From Rhizobium sp. NZLR1 (GTDB lineage: Bacteria > Pseudomonadota > Alphaproteobacteria > Rhizobiales > Rhizobiaceae), in NCBI RefSeq assembly GCF_017357385.1, contig NZ_CP071632.1, positions 4,338,001 to 4,402,000 of the forward strand: a DNA stretch of 64,000 nt. The letters run 5' to 3'. A program made the translations under genes and the position numbers. Positions 8,837 through 19,432 of the stretch are shown here, piece after piece (positions within the stretch are counted from its first letter, which is position 1; every line of letters starts with the position of its first letter). The notes beneath the pieces were generated by a model. It saw only the letters and a program-made list of their open reading frames with translations. It was not told the origin of the DNA and made no database searches.

Positions 8837-8845
8837 GAGGAAACT

Positions 8846-9574
8846 ATGGCTGACCTTCGTAACTATCAAAGCCGCGCGCAGACCGGCGAGATGATTGATC
8901 AAGGCCTGCGCACTTATATGCTCAAGGTTTACAACCTGATGGCGCTGGGTCTGGCGATCACCGGCGTGGCCGCATATCTCGGATTCAACTTCGCTGTTCA
9001 GGACGGCCAGCTCACCCAGTTCGGCGTGCTGCTGTTCCAGTCGCCTTTGCGCTGGGTCGTCATCCTTGCGCCTCTTGCGGCCGTCTTCTTCCTGAGCTTC
9101 CGCATTAACAGCATGAGCGTGGCCGCCGCCCAGACGACTTTCTGGGTCTATGCCGCACTTGTCGGCCTGTCGCTCTCGTCGATCTTCCTGGTCTACACCG
9201 GCCAGAGCGTCGTTCAGACCTTCTTCGTCACCGCCGCCTCCTTCGGCGCGCTGTCGCTTTACGGCTACACCACGAAGCGTAACCTGTCGGCGATGGGCTC
9301 GTTCCTGATCATGGGTCTTTTTGGCCTGATCATCGCTTCAATCGTCAACATCTTCCTGGCGTCGTCCGCGCTGCAGTTCGCGATCTCCGCGATCGGCGTC
9401 CTGATCTTCGCAGGCCTTACCGCCTACGACACGCAGCGGATCAAGGAATTGTACCTGGAAGCCGATGACGTCGCCGTGGCCGGCCGCAAGGCGATCATGG
9501 GTGCGCTGACGCTCTATCTCGACTTCATCAACCTCTTCATGTTCCTGCTCCAGTTCATGGGCAACCGTAAATAA
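8846..9574 (+). CDS. Bax inhibitor-1 / YccA-YbhL family membrane protein
   Basis: Integral inner-membrane protein of 242 residues with seven predicted helices, typical of the BI-1 (UPF0005) family. Signature regions include FITAASFGALSLYGYTTK-like sequence (here FVTAASFGALSLYGYTTK) in mid-protein and the C-terminal FAGLTAYDTQRIKELY, where the conserved Asp pair of BI-1 proteins lies. Members act as pH-sensitive calcium leak channels or as inhibitors of FtsH-type proteases. Which applies here is unknown. It is preceded by a structured leader (candidate ybhL RNA), has a good ribosome site (AGAGGAAACT) and is followed by a strong terminator, so it is monocistronic. Confidence 0.92.
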   Translation: MADLRNYQSRAQTGEMIDQGLRTYMLKVYNLMALGLAITGVAAYLGFNFAVQDGQLTQFGVLLFQSPLRWVVILAPLAAVFFLSFRINSMSVAAAQTTFWVYAALVGLSLSSIFLVYTGQSVVQTFFVTAASFGALSLYGYTTKRNLSAMGSFLIMGLFGLIIASIVNIFLASSALQFAISAIGVLIFAGLTAYDTQRIKELYLEADDVAVAGRKAIMGALTLYLDFINLFMFLLQFMGNRK

Positions 9575-9593
9575 GCAGGACAGACTGAGATCG

Positions 9594-9619
9594 AAAAGGC
9601 GGCTTCGGCCGCCTTTTTT
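9594..9619 (+). terminator. Rho-independent terminator after the BI-1 gene
   Basis: The stem AAAAGGCGGC/GCCGCCTTTT (9594-9603 with 9608-9617) carries a TTCG tetraloop and runs into six T. It lies 20 bases after the stop codon of the BI-1 gene. Confidence 0.92.
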
Positions 9620-9656
9620 GTTGCGCCGGCTTTCGCGGAATGGTTTAGGAGAGACC

Positions 9657-10241
9657 TTGCCCTCCGATGGACCTGCCGCCGAAATGTCCTTCCTCCTGCG
9701 CAATGCTTCCGAAGCCGATATCCCCGCCATCGCCGAAATCTATCGCGAATCCGTCCTGAACGGCACGTCGAGCTATGAGATCACGCCGCCGTCCGAGGCT
9801 GAGATGGCGCAGCGGTTTGCGGCGATCGTCGGCCAGCAATATCCCTATATCGCCGCAGCCGATGCTGACGGAAACCTGCTCGGCTACGCCTATGCCTCGG
9901 CCTTTCGCGTCCGCCCGGCCTATCGCTGGATAGTCGAGGATTCGATCTATCTGGCGCCCGAAGCCCGCGGCCGCGGCATCGGCAAAGCATTGATGACCGA
10001 GCTGATCGACCGCTGCACCGGTCTCGGTTTTCGTCAGATGATCGCGGTCATCGGCGGCGCCAGCCCCGCCTCGATCGCGCTTCATCTCAAGGCGGGCTTC
10101 GTGGAGGTCGGCCTGATGCGGGGGGCCGGCTACAAGCATGGCCGCTGGCTGGATACGATGCTCATGCAGCGCGTCCTCGGCGAGGGTATGACGACCGATC
10201 CGGATCCGTCCATCTATCCCGGCACGCTGTTTGCCGGCTGA
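9657..10241 (+). CDS. GNAT family N-acetyltransferase, phosphinothricin-acetyltransferase-like
   Basis: Acetyl-CoA-dependent N-acetyltransferase. The GNAT fold is clear: LRNASEADIPAIAEIY at the N-terminus, the acetyl-CoA loop APEARGRGIGKALM in the middle, then ASIALHLKAGF and the C-terminal GRWLDTMLMQR, typical of the PAT/MddA branch that acetylates phosphinothricin, methionine sulfoximine and related amino compounds. Two starts are possible. TTG 9657 has a strong AGGAGAG site 4 bases upstream, while ATG 9684 (MSFLLRN) gives the normal family N-terminus but lacks a clear ribosome site. Either way the protein is about 185-195 residues. The real substrate is unknown. Confidence 0.87.
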   Translation: MPSDGPAAEMSFLLRNASEADIPAIAEIYRESVLNGTSSYEITPPSEAEMAQRFAAIVGQQYPYIAAADADGNLLGYAYASAFRVRPAYRWIVEDSIYLAPEARGRGIGKALMTELIDRCTGLGFRQMIAVIGGASPASIALHLKAGFVEVGLMRGAGYKHGRWLDTMLMQRVLGEGMTTDPDPSIYPGTLFAG

Positions 10242-10243
10242 TG

Positions 10244-10290
10244 CATGTCGCCCGGAAGTGTGCAGCGGTTCCGGGATAACGACATGCAGA
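10244..10290. repeat. Dispersed palindromic repeat, family A, diverged half copy
   Basis: GCATGTCG...CGACATGC arms enclose CCGGAA/TTCCGG. The element matches the first half of the family-A repeats at 1135 and 46706, with compensatory changes in the stem (CCCGGAA where the others have CGCAAAA). It lies between the acetyltransferase and DUF2794 genes. Confidence 0.65.
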
Positions 10291-10304
10291 AAAAGTGTTT
10301 CGGC

Positions 10305-10706
10305 TTACTTATCGACCAGCTTCAGCGCCTTGTCGAACACCTTCAACACCTGGTTCAACTCGTGACCGCGCTTCAGAATGGTGCCGTGGACGTTGATCAC
10401 CGAATAGGCGCCCTGCTTGGCGGCAAGCTTGGGATTTTTCTCGACGCGGAAGAGCGGCATTTCACCGGAGCGTTTGAAGACGGAAAATACCGCCCTGTCT
10501 TTCAGATGATCGATGGCGTAGTCGCGCCATTCGCCGTCACCGACCATACGGCCGTAGATCCAGAGGATCGCATCCAGTTCGCGCCGATGAAAGGTCACCG
10601 GAAGTGGATCTTTGCTTTGCTTGTATTCCCTGAGATCGACGACGACTGAGGAACTATTGTCGACGGAACGGCTTTCGCCGTGTCGCAAATCCGGCTGATC
10701 TGTCAT
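10305..10706 (-). CDS. DUF2794 family protein
   Basis: Conserved alphaproteobacterial protein of 133 residues and unknown function, cytoplasmic, with no signal or membrane segment. Recognisable parts are VTFHRRELDAILWIYGRMV (about residues 36-55) and FRVEKNPKLAAKQGAYSVIN in the second half, which I recall as the DUF2794 core. The start at 10706 (MTDQPDLRHGESRS) gives a polar N-terminal tail. It is monocistronic, flanked by repeats on both sides. The assignment rests on memory of the family. Confidence 0.8.
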   Translation of the reverse strand: MTDQPDLRHGESRSVDNSSSVVVDLREYKQSKDPLPVTFHRRELDAILWIYGRMVGDGEWRDYAIDHLKDRAVFSVFKRSGEMPLFRVEKNPKLAAKQGAYSVINVHGTILKRGHELNQVLKVFDKALKLVDK

Positions 10707-11056
10707 TCAGTCTCCGAGGCCTCTGCATGTGACAGGAGAGTGACAGTGTGCCCGAGCCGCCGCAAATTGCAAGAGTGCCGGCCGTCACATTCGGCCGCAC
10801 TCCAGCGCCGCGCGTTGGACGCGCAAGGATGCCGTAGCACTTTGAATCGGCGCATCGTCCGATGCGCATAATAGCGTTGTCGCTTTCTCGGTAGCGCCGC
10901 ATTTCAGTCAAAACAGCGCCTCATTTGCAGGAGAATTATGAATCCCGGTTTGGCGCCAGCGCGCCAAAGGGCCCGGCGGAGCGTATCGACCTTAACCCCA
11001 GCCCCGAATACGCTCAGCCGGGCCGCCCGGTACTTCATCCGCAAGCGGATGAAATC
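10707..11056. other. Intergenic region with a family-D repeat; no supported gene
   Basis: This 350-base stretch holds the DUF2794 promoter region and a two-hairpin repeat at 10800-10868. An ATG at 10938 with a good ribosome site (CAGGAGAATT) opens a short frame that then runs antisense into the DUF1223 gene, so I do not call it as a gene. Confidence 0.5.
10800..10868. repeat. Dispersed palindromic repeat, family D
   Basis: There are two hairpins in series: GCGCG/CGCGC around TTGGA (about 10808-10824) and GCGCATCG/CGATGCGC (10851-10868), linked by GCCGTAGCACTTTGAAT. The linker and the two-stem design match a repeat commonly seen between rhizobial genes, from memory. Confidence 0.6.
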
Positions 11057-11797
11057 TCAGATGTTTTTTCCAGCCATCACCACGGTCGCCCCAAGGATCG
11101 CAGCCGGATCGCCGTTGTCGGTCGCCGATTGCAGCAGGATCGCGCAGCCCTCGAGCTGCGGCCGCTGCAGGACACTGGCTGGCAGCGTCAGACTGGTCGC
11201 CTTGCCGTCCCACATGCCGACGGTTTCGACATTGGTGACGCTGTGCAGATAGGAAATCTTCTTTCCGCTGTTCTCGCCCTTTTCGACGTCGATGGTCTTT
11301 TCCTTGTCGAAATACACCATCACGACATTGGCTTTGCCCTGTCCCGCGCCGATCTTGATCTCCAGCTCGTCGCCGCGCATCGACGCGCTGATGGGGACGG
11401 TCAGCCCGTTGCCTTCGCCGCTATAGGTATCGAGCTTGCCGTTGATACCGTTGAGATCGGCGCCGGCCAGATGACCGCGCCCGTTGACGATGGCCTGCGG
11501 CGTGTAGACGTTGCTGCGGCCCATTGTCCTCGCATAGCCATATTGCCGCTCGGTGTTTTCCTTCGAGCTCAGCGTATCGGCCCAGCCGAGATAGTTCCAG
11601 TAATCGACATGATAGGCGAGCGCGATGACATCGCCCTGGCTCACCAGCTTACGGAAAGCAGCATCCGCGGGAGGACAGGAGGAGCAGCCCTGCGCCGTAA
11701 ACAGTTCGACGACACCTTTCGGCGTGCCGTCTTCGGCCTGAAGCGGGCCTGAGAGAACAACGCCGGCGATCAGCGGAATCAGAAAACGGGGGGACAT
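11057..11797 (-). CDS. DUF1223 family secreted thioredoxin-like protein
   Basis: Exported protein of 246 residues. An N-terminal signal peptide (MSPRFLIPLIAGVVLSGPLQA) is followed by VVELFTAQGCSSCPPADAAF, a thioredoxin-fold start with a CxxC motif (CSSC), as in DUF1223 proteins. The later WNYLGWADTLSS and YTPQAIVNGRGHLAG blocks are also typical. The redox motif suggests a periplasmic thiol role, but no substrate is known for the family. The gene is monocistronic and reads toward the DUF2794 gene. Confidence 0.87.
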   Translation of the reverse strand: MSPRFLIPLIAGVVLSGPLQAEDGTPKGVVELFTAQGCSSCPPADAAFRKLVSQGDVIALAYHVDYWNYLGWADTLSSKENTERQYGYARTMGRSNVYTPQAIVNGRGHLAGADLNGINGKLDTYSGEGNGLTVPISASMRGDELEIKIGAGQGKANVVMVYFDKEKTIDVEKGENSGKKISYLHSVTNVETVGMWDGKATSLTLPASVLQRPQLEGCAILLQSATDNGDPAAILGATVVMAGKNI

Positions 11798-11970
11798 TCA
11801 CCTGCACCTCTTTTTCAGCGCCGACGGCGTGTTCGACCGGAGGCCCTGACATATGAACGTACGAATAATCCTTCCGGATCCAAACGAAAAGTCACGAACG
11901 GGTGAGACGCAGCGCAACCGGAACCCGCATAAAACAAATCATCGTGAGGTCCCTCAAATACCGTCGCCGC

Positions 11971-12004
11971 AAAGAAAAGCCGCCGGAAAATGCTCTCCGG
12001 CGGC
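11971..12004 (-). terminator. Rho-independent terminator after acnA
   Basis: On the minus strand the arms at 11979-11987 and 11996-12004 (GCCGCCGGA/TCCGGCGGC) form a 9-bp stem followed by TTTTCTTT. It lies 28 bases beyond the aconitase stop codon. Confidence 0.9.
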
Positions 12005-12032
12005 CATCATCATATTATGAAGCTCTTAACAA

Positions 12033-14723
<2,691 letters not shown>

Positions 14724-14984
14724 GAGAGACCCCGTTCTGATAGCCAACACAGTCGTGCGAACGCCTATGCACTTAATGCACATCAGGATGCGGGTACGGC
14801 CATTTCCGCTGTCCGCACGTGGAACAGATGCTCCAAGTTCGGCGCAAGGATGAAATTCACGCCGACCGCTGGCGTGGTTGCGGCTCTTATAGATAATTTC
14901 CTAAAAACTTGCCATACCCGAGCGCGGTCAAAATCGGAGATTTTTTGACCCCGCCGCGACCCGAAACGAAGAAAGAGCCGACGC

Positions 14985-15632
14985 ATGCATCTCACCGCCG
15001 AAAATCTGGCTGCCAGGCGCGGTGAGGATCTCATTTTCGTTAACATTTCCTTTCACTTGGCAGCCGGCGAGGCGCTTGTGCTGACGGGAAGAAATGGATC
15101 GGGAAAGTCCACTTTGCTGCGGGTTGTCGCCGGCCTCCTGAGTCCGGAAAAAGGCGCCGTCATCTTCCATGACGGAGAGGGCGGAGACGACCGCCGTTCT
15201 TCCGAGGTCAGCCACTACCTTGGCCATCGAAATGCGATGAAGAATGAACTTACAGTTGCAGAAAACCTCGATTTCTGGCGCAGCTTTTTTGGCGGTATAG
15301 GAGGCTCTGCCGGTCTCTCCGTCGAGGACGCCGCTGACGCCGTCGGCCTTTCGGGGATCACCCACCTTCCCTTCGGTTACCTCTCCGCCGGCCAGCAGCG
15401 TCGATTCGCCTTCGCCAAGCTGCTCGTCGCCCATCGCCCCTTATGGATCCTCGATGAACCGACAGCCGCACTGGATGCCCGCGCCGACCAGCTGCTGGCC
15501 GAATTGATCGAAGCGCATCTGGCCAAAGGCGGCATCGTGCTGGCGGCGACGCATCAGCCGCTGGGGCTGAAGAATGCGCACGAGTTGAAGATGACCGGCT
15601 TTGCCGGTGTGGATCAGGGAGTGTGGGGATGA
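14985..15632 (+). CDS. ccmA: Heme exporter ATP-binding protein CcmA
   Basis: ATPase of the CcmABCD complex that releases holo-CcmE in system I cytochrome c maturation. Length is 215 residues. Walker A GRNGSGKST lies near residues 37-45, the signature is LSAGQQRR and Walker B LWILDEPTAALD. It is the first gene of a ccmA-B-C-D-G cluster, all on the plus strand. Between ccmA and ccmB lies an unusual 240-base gap filled by a large inverted repeat, so coupling of the two genes is looser than in most genomes. Confidence 0.95.
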   Translation: MHLTAENLAARRGEDLIFVNISFHLAAGEALVLTGRNGSGKSTLLRVVAGLLSPEKGAVIFHDGEGGDDRRSSEVSHYLGHRNAMKNELTVAENLDFWRSFFGGIGGSAGLSVEDAADAVGLSGITHLPFGYLSAGQQRRFAFAKLLVAHRPLWILDEPTAALDARADQLLAELIEAHLAKGGIVLAATHQPLGLKNAHELKMTGFAGVDQGVWG

Positions 15633-15650
15633 TGGTTCGAGGCGTTGCAC

Positions 15651-15834
15651 CCCCCCTCTGCCCTGCCGGGCATCTCCCCCACAAGGGGGGAGATCGGCCA
15701 GGGGCGGCCTCTTGCCCCAGTCAAACGCTGCAGATGGACGCGGCCGCTTGGCGCGCGATTAAGATTTCTCGAAGCCCATGCATCGTGCCGATCTCCCCCC
15801 TTGTGGGGGAGATGCCCGGCAGTGCAGAGGGGGG
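15651..15834. repeat. Large inverted repeat (family E) between ccmA and ccmB
   Basis: Two 47-bp arms (15651-15697 and 15788-15834) are almost perfectly inverted around a 90-bp spacer. Each arm runs from CCCCCCTCTGCCCTGCCGGG to a short inner palindrome ATCTCCCCC/GGGGGAGAT. The same pair of arms occurs inside ftsY at 20478-20680. Confidence 0.9.
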
Positions 15835-15873
15835 TGCCGCCCCGACCACAACTCATGCAAAGAGCCGCCCCGC

Positions 15874-16533
15874 ATGACCGCCCTCTTCCTTCGCGACCTC
15901 AAACTCTCCATCCGCGCCGGCGGCGGCGCGCTGATTGGCGTGCTGTTCTTCCTGACCATTGTCGCCGTCATCCCCTTCGGGGTCGGTCCGGACCTCAAGC
16001 TGCTTTCGCGCATTGGCCCCGCCATCGTCTGGATCGGCGCGCTGCTCGCCGCCCTTCTTGGCCTAGACCGCCTGTTCCAGGCCGAGCGCGATGACGGATC
16101 GCTCGACCTGATGCTGATGCAGGAAACACCGCTCGTCCTGACCGTCCTGGTCAAATGCTTCGCCCACTGGACCGCCACCAGCCTGCCGCTGGTCATCGCC
16201 TCGCCGCTGCTCGGCCTCTTCATGAACATGGACGAGAGGGCGATCGGCGCGACCGCGCTGACGCTGCTTGTCGGCTCGCCCGCCATCACCTTCATCGGCG
16301 CTGTCGGCGCCGCCGTCGCCGTGGCATTGCCCCGCGGCGGTCTGCTGGTCTCGATCCTCGTGTTGCCGCTGACCATCCCGGTGCTGATCTTCGGTGTCAG
16401 CGCCACCTATGCCGCCGTCGAGGATCCCGCCCCGTTCCTGCCGCCCTTTCTCATCCTCATCGCGCTGACGCTGTTCTTCGCGGTCATCGGCCCGGCTGCC
16501 GCGGCCCTTGCGCTGCGAAACACGGCGGATTGA
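15874..16533 (+). CDS. ccmB: Heme exporter protein CcmB
   Basis: Six-helix permease (219 residues) of the CcmABCD complex in the inner membrane. The N-terminus LFLRDLKLSIRAGGG is characteristic and is followed by alternating hydrophobic segments, with LDRLFQAERDDGSLD in the first cytoplasmic loop, a CcmB hallmark. ATG 15874 is chosen because the frame upstream translates the repeat element. It is followed by ccmC after 47 bases. Confidence 0.95.
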   Translation: MTALFLRDLKLSIRAGGGALIGVLFFLTIVAVIPFGVGPDLKLLSRIGPAIVWIGALLAALLGLDRLFQAERDDGSLDLMLMQETPLVLTVLVKCFAHWTATSLPLVIASPLLGLFMNMDERAIGATALTLLVGSPAITFIGAVGAAVAVALPRGGLLVSILVLPLTIPVLIFGVSATYAAVEDPAPFLPPFLILIALTLFFAVIGPAAAALALRNTAD

Positions 16534-16580
16534 TTGGCATCCGATTGCGGGAAAAGTCGGATCACGGTAAGGAAGCGAAC

Positions 16581-17342
16581 ATGAGCCAAACCAGCCTTGC
16601 CATCAGCAAATTCAGCGACCTCGCCAACCCGACCCGGTTCTTGGCGCTGGCGGCGCGCGTCATTCCCTGGCTGGCCGGCATTACCGCCCTCTGTTTCGCG
16701 ATCGGCCTCTATCTCAGCTTCTCCACAGAAGGTGATTACCAGCAGGGCGAAACCGTGCGCATCATGTACATCCATGTGCCCGCGGCCTGGCTTGCGATGA
16801 TGTGCTACACGGTCATGAGCATCTCGGCGATCGGCACGCTGGTCTGGCGCCATCCGCTCGCCGACGTTGCCGCCAAGGCCGCAGCGCCGCTCGGCGCCGC
16901 CTTTACCCTGCTTGCGCTTGTCACCGGCTCGCTCTGGGGCAAGCCGATGTGGGGCACCTGGTGGGTTTGGGATGCGCGATTGACCTCGGTTTTCGTTCTC
17001 TTCCTGATGTATCTCGGCCTGATTGCGCTCAGCCGCGCCATTGACGATCCGTCGAGAGCCGCACGTGTCAGCGCCGTGCTCATCCTCGTCGGCTTCGTCA
17101 ACATCCCGATCATCAAGTTCTCGGTCGAGTGGTGGAATACGCTGCATCAATCGGCAAGCGTGATGCGCCTCGATGGCCCGGCGATCGATCCGGAATTCCT
17201 GCGTCCGCTCTTCGTCATGGCGATCGCCTTTACCCTGCTTTTTTTCACGCTGCATATCATGGCGATGCGCAACGAGATCTGGCGCCGCCGCATTGCCGCC
17301 CAGCGCCGTCTTGCCGCCCGCCTTGCGAGCCGGGAGGAATAG
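16581..17342 (+). CDS. ccmC: Heme lyase component CcmC
   Basis: Membrane protein (253 residues) that presents heme to CcmE. The tryptophan-rich WWD motif WGKPMWGTWWVWDARLTS is visible in mid-protein between helices, and conserved His residues flank it (YIHVPAAWLA; WWNTLHQSASV). Six helices are expected. ATG 16581 follows a GGTAAGGAAGCGAAC ribosome site. It is followed almost directly by ccmD. Confidence 0.96.
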   Translation: MSQTSLAISKFSDLANPTRFLALAARVIPWLAGITALCFAIGLYLSFSTEGDYQQGETVRIMYIHVPAAWLAMMCYTVMSISAIGTLVWRHPLADVAAKAAAPLGAAFTLLALVTGSLWGKPMWGTWWVWDARLTSVFVLFLMYLGLIALSRAIDDPSRAARVSAVLILVGFVNIPIIKFSVEWWNTLHQSASVMRLDGPAIDPEFLRPLFVMAIAFTLLFFTLHIMAMRNEIWRRRIAAQRRLAARLASREE

Positions 17343-17345
17343 CCG

Positions 17346-17513
17346 GTGACGCATGCCTTCTACGTCTACGCTTCCTATGGCTTTGCGGCGCTCCTGACGG
17401 TCGTCGTAACGCTATGGACCTGGGCCGACGGTCTAGCCCGCCGCCGTGAACTCGCAGCGCTCGAAGCCGCGGGCATTCGCCGCCGCTCGGCGCGCGCAAA
17501 GGACGGCGAATGA
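17346..17513 (+). CDS. ccmD: Heme exporter protein CcmD
   Basis: Small single-helix protein of 55 residues. It starts [18 protein letters not shown], where a short periplasmic start with the conserved Tyr/Phe pattern leads into the helix, and the rest is a basic, Arg-rich cytoplasmic tail. CcmD stabilises the CcmC-CcmE-heme intermediate. The start is the GTG at 17346, three bases after the ccmC stop; no in-frame ATG exists. Its TGA overlaps the ATG of ccmG (ATGA). The assignment follows from size, topology and position. Confidence 0.9.
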   Translation: MTHAFYVYASYGFAALLTVVVTLWTWADGLARRRELAALEAAGIRRRSARAKDGE

Positions 17514-18118
17514 GCGAGACGCCTGAAACCACCACCGCCAAACCGCGCGGACTTGGCCGCTACGCGCTGGCGCTTCTGCCGCTGATCGTCTTCGGCGGCA
17601 TTGCCGCAACGGCAGCAAAGATGCTCTACGACCAGGATTTCCACGGCAAGAACATCGCCGAAATCCCCTCCGCCCTGATCGGCACCAAGGCGCCGGCGCT
17701 GAACCTGCCGCCGCTCGCTGGCGCCAACCTGCCGGCGCTGACCGATGCCGCCGTCAACGGCAAGCTGACCCTCGTCAACGTCTTCGCCTCGTGGTGCATC
17801 CCCTGCCGGGACGAACATCCTGTTTTGAAAGAGCTGGCGAAAGACCGACGGCTGAACATCGTCGCCATCAACTACAAGGATAAGAGCGACAACGCCGTGC
17901 GTTTCCTCGGTGAGCTTGGCAACCCCTATCAGGCGATCGGCATCGATCCGAACGGCAAGGCAGCGATCGACTGGGGTGTCTACGGCATTCCGGAAAGTTA
18001 CCTCGTCGGCCCCGACGGCACGATCCTCTATAAACGCGTCGGCCCCTTCGACGATATCAGCCTGAAGGAAGGGCTGTTTCCAGCGATGGAAAAGGCATTG
18101 GGGAAGCCGGTTTCGTAA
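17510..18118 (+). CDS. ccmG: Thiol:disulfide interchange protein CcmG/DsbE
   Basis: Periplasmic, membrane-anchored thioredoxin (202 residues) that reduces apocytochrome c cysteines before heme attachment. One N-terminal helix (about residues 18-38) is followed by a thioredoxin fold with the active site WCIPC (Cys 96 and 99) in [16 protein letters not shown], then the cis-proline region YGIPESYLV. The start overlaps the ccmD stop codon. The heme chaperone ccmE and the lyase genes ccmF/H are not in this window. Confidence 0.95.
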   Translation: MSETPETTTAKPRGLGRYALALLPLIVFGGIAATAAKMLYDQDFHGKNIAEIPSALIGTKAPALNLPPLAGANLPALTDAAVNGKLTLVNVFASWCIPCRDEHPVLKELAKDRRLNIVAINYKDKSDNAVRFLGELGNPYQAIGIDPNGKAAIDWGVYGIPESYLVGPDGTILYKRVGPFDDISLKEGLFPAMEKALGKPVS

Positions 18119-18122
18119 GAGC

Positions 18123-18713
18123 TTACGCGCCGCCGCCCTGCCAGACCTTGATCGCCTCCACCGGCCAGATCAGCATCACCACGTTGAGGGTCAGGTTGTC
18201 GCGGATCATGTAGCCGGTGAAAATCTCGAAGAAGATGGCGATCGCAACCGTGAGCGCCACTGGCGCACGCGCTGCGAAGAAGAAACCGACGCACATGAAG
18301 ACGGTATCCATCGCCGAATTCAGGATGCTGTCGCCGTAATAGTCGAGCGCGATCGTCGCCGTACGGTAGCGGTCGATGATCAGAGGCGAATTCTCCAGCA
18401 GTTCCCAGCCGGATTCGATGAACAGCGCCAGCAGCAGCTTCGCTGCCAGCGGTTTGCGGCGCAGGATCAGATGCCCGAGCCCGTAGAACAGGAAGCCGTG
18501 GATGATATGCGACGGCGTGTACCAATCCGACAGGTGCTGCGAATTGCCGCTGGTATTGACCCCGCCCTCCCACAACTTGACGTAGCCGCAGGCGCAGATC
18601 GGCACGCGGCCCATCATATATTCGGCGACGATCTGGGCGACCAGCACAGCAAGGCAGGCGACAAACCAGAAGGTCTGGTGTCTGGCCCGATATTCGACGT
18701 CTGCCGCGCTCAC
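18123..18713 (-). CDS. DUF2585 family membrane protein
   Basis: Polytopic inner-membrane protein of 196 residues. Several helices are visible ([65 protein letters not shown]). The loop between the first two contains [20 protein letters not shown], a conserved patch of DUF2585 (UPF0314) proteins. Its function is unknown. The start codon overlaps the yciB stop by 4 bases, so the two are translated together. It converges with ccmG with only 4 bases between. Confidence 0.85.
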   Translation of the reverse strand: MSAADVEYRARHQTFWFVACLAVLVAQIVAEYMMGRVPICACGYVKLWEGGVNTSGNSQHLSDWYTPSHIIHGFLFYGLGHLILRRKPLAAKLLLALFIESGWELLENSPLIIDRYRTATIALDYYGDSILNSAMDTVFMCVGFFFAARAPVALTVAIAIFFEIFTGYMIRDNLTLNVVMLIWPVEAIKVWQGGGA

Positions 18714-19354
18714 TTCTCGCCGTCCGTTTCCAGGTTGATGCTATGTTTGAGCACCAGCGGCATCTGCGCCAGCGTGAAGATGATGGTGATCGGCATCGTG
18801 CCCCAGACCTTGAAGGCGACCCAGGTACCGTCGGAGAAATTGCGCCAGACGACCTCGTTCAGCACGGCGAGAAACAGGAAGAAGATGCCCCAGCGAATGG
18901 TGAGCTTGCGCCAGCCCTCCGGATCGAGCTGAAAGGCGGCATTGAAGACGTAGCCGAGCAGCGACCTGCCGAAGGCAAGCCCACCAAGCAGCGCCACCCC
19001 GAAGAGCGCGTTGACGATGGTCGGCTTCATCTTGATGAATGTCTCGTTCTGCAGGTAGATGCCGAGCGCCCCGAAGATCAGCACCACGATGCCGGAGACG
19101 AACGGCATGATCGGCAGATGGCCGAGCACAATCTTCGAAACGATCAGCGAAATCGCCGTCGCCGCCATGAAAAGCCCGGTTGCGACGAACAGCGGACCAC
19201 CCAGCTCCGAAAGAGCAGGAAACCGTTCCACCAGCCACTGGCCGCGCAGATTGGCGAAGAAGAAGATCAGCAGCGGCCCGAGTTCCAGTGCCAGTTTCAG
19301 CAACGGGTGATGCCGGTCGGCCGCGGTCGGGGTAATATCGCTTTCGGTGCTCAT
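18710..19354 (-). CDS. yciB: Inner membrane-spanning protein YciB (septation protein A)
   Basis: Five-to-six-helix membrane protein (214 residues) of the IspZ/YciB family, linked to envelope integrity and division. Typical segments are [30 protein letters not shown] and the C-terminal [17 protein letters not shown] with [24 protein letters not shown] 19354 ([13 protein letters not shown]) is preferred over the longer frame to 19408. It is 78 bases downstream of ftsY and overlaps the next gene, so it is probably part of one transcript. Confidence 0.93.
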   Translation of the reverse strand: MSTESDITPTAADRHHPLLKLALELGPLLIFFFANLRGQWLVERFPALSELGGPLFVATGLFMAATAISLIVSKIVLGHLPIMPFVSGIVVLIFGALGIYLQNETFIKMKPTIVNALFGVALLGGLAFGRSLLGYVFNAAFQLDPEGWRKLTIRWGIFFLFLAVLNEVVWRNFSDGTWVAFKVWGTMPITIIFTLAQMPLVLKHSINLETDGEK

Positions 19355-19432
19355 GCGTCCTTCAAACCTGCTATTCCTGAAAACCTGATTGCCGGCCGTG
19401 CCTTGCACGCTTTCGGCGGCATATCTGTGGCA

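Noticed and set aside
10938..11252. Open frame with a good ribosome site (CAGGAGAATT) and a -10-like CATAAT upstream
   Set aside because: Most of it is antisense to the DUF1223 gene, and the promoter-like sequence belongs to a dispersed repeat; the product has no recognisable feature.
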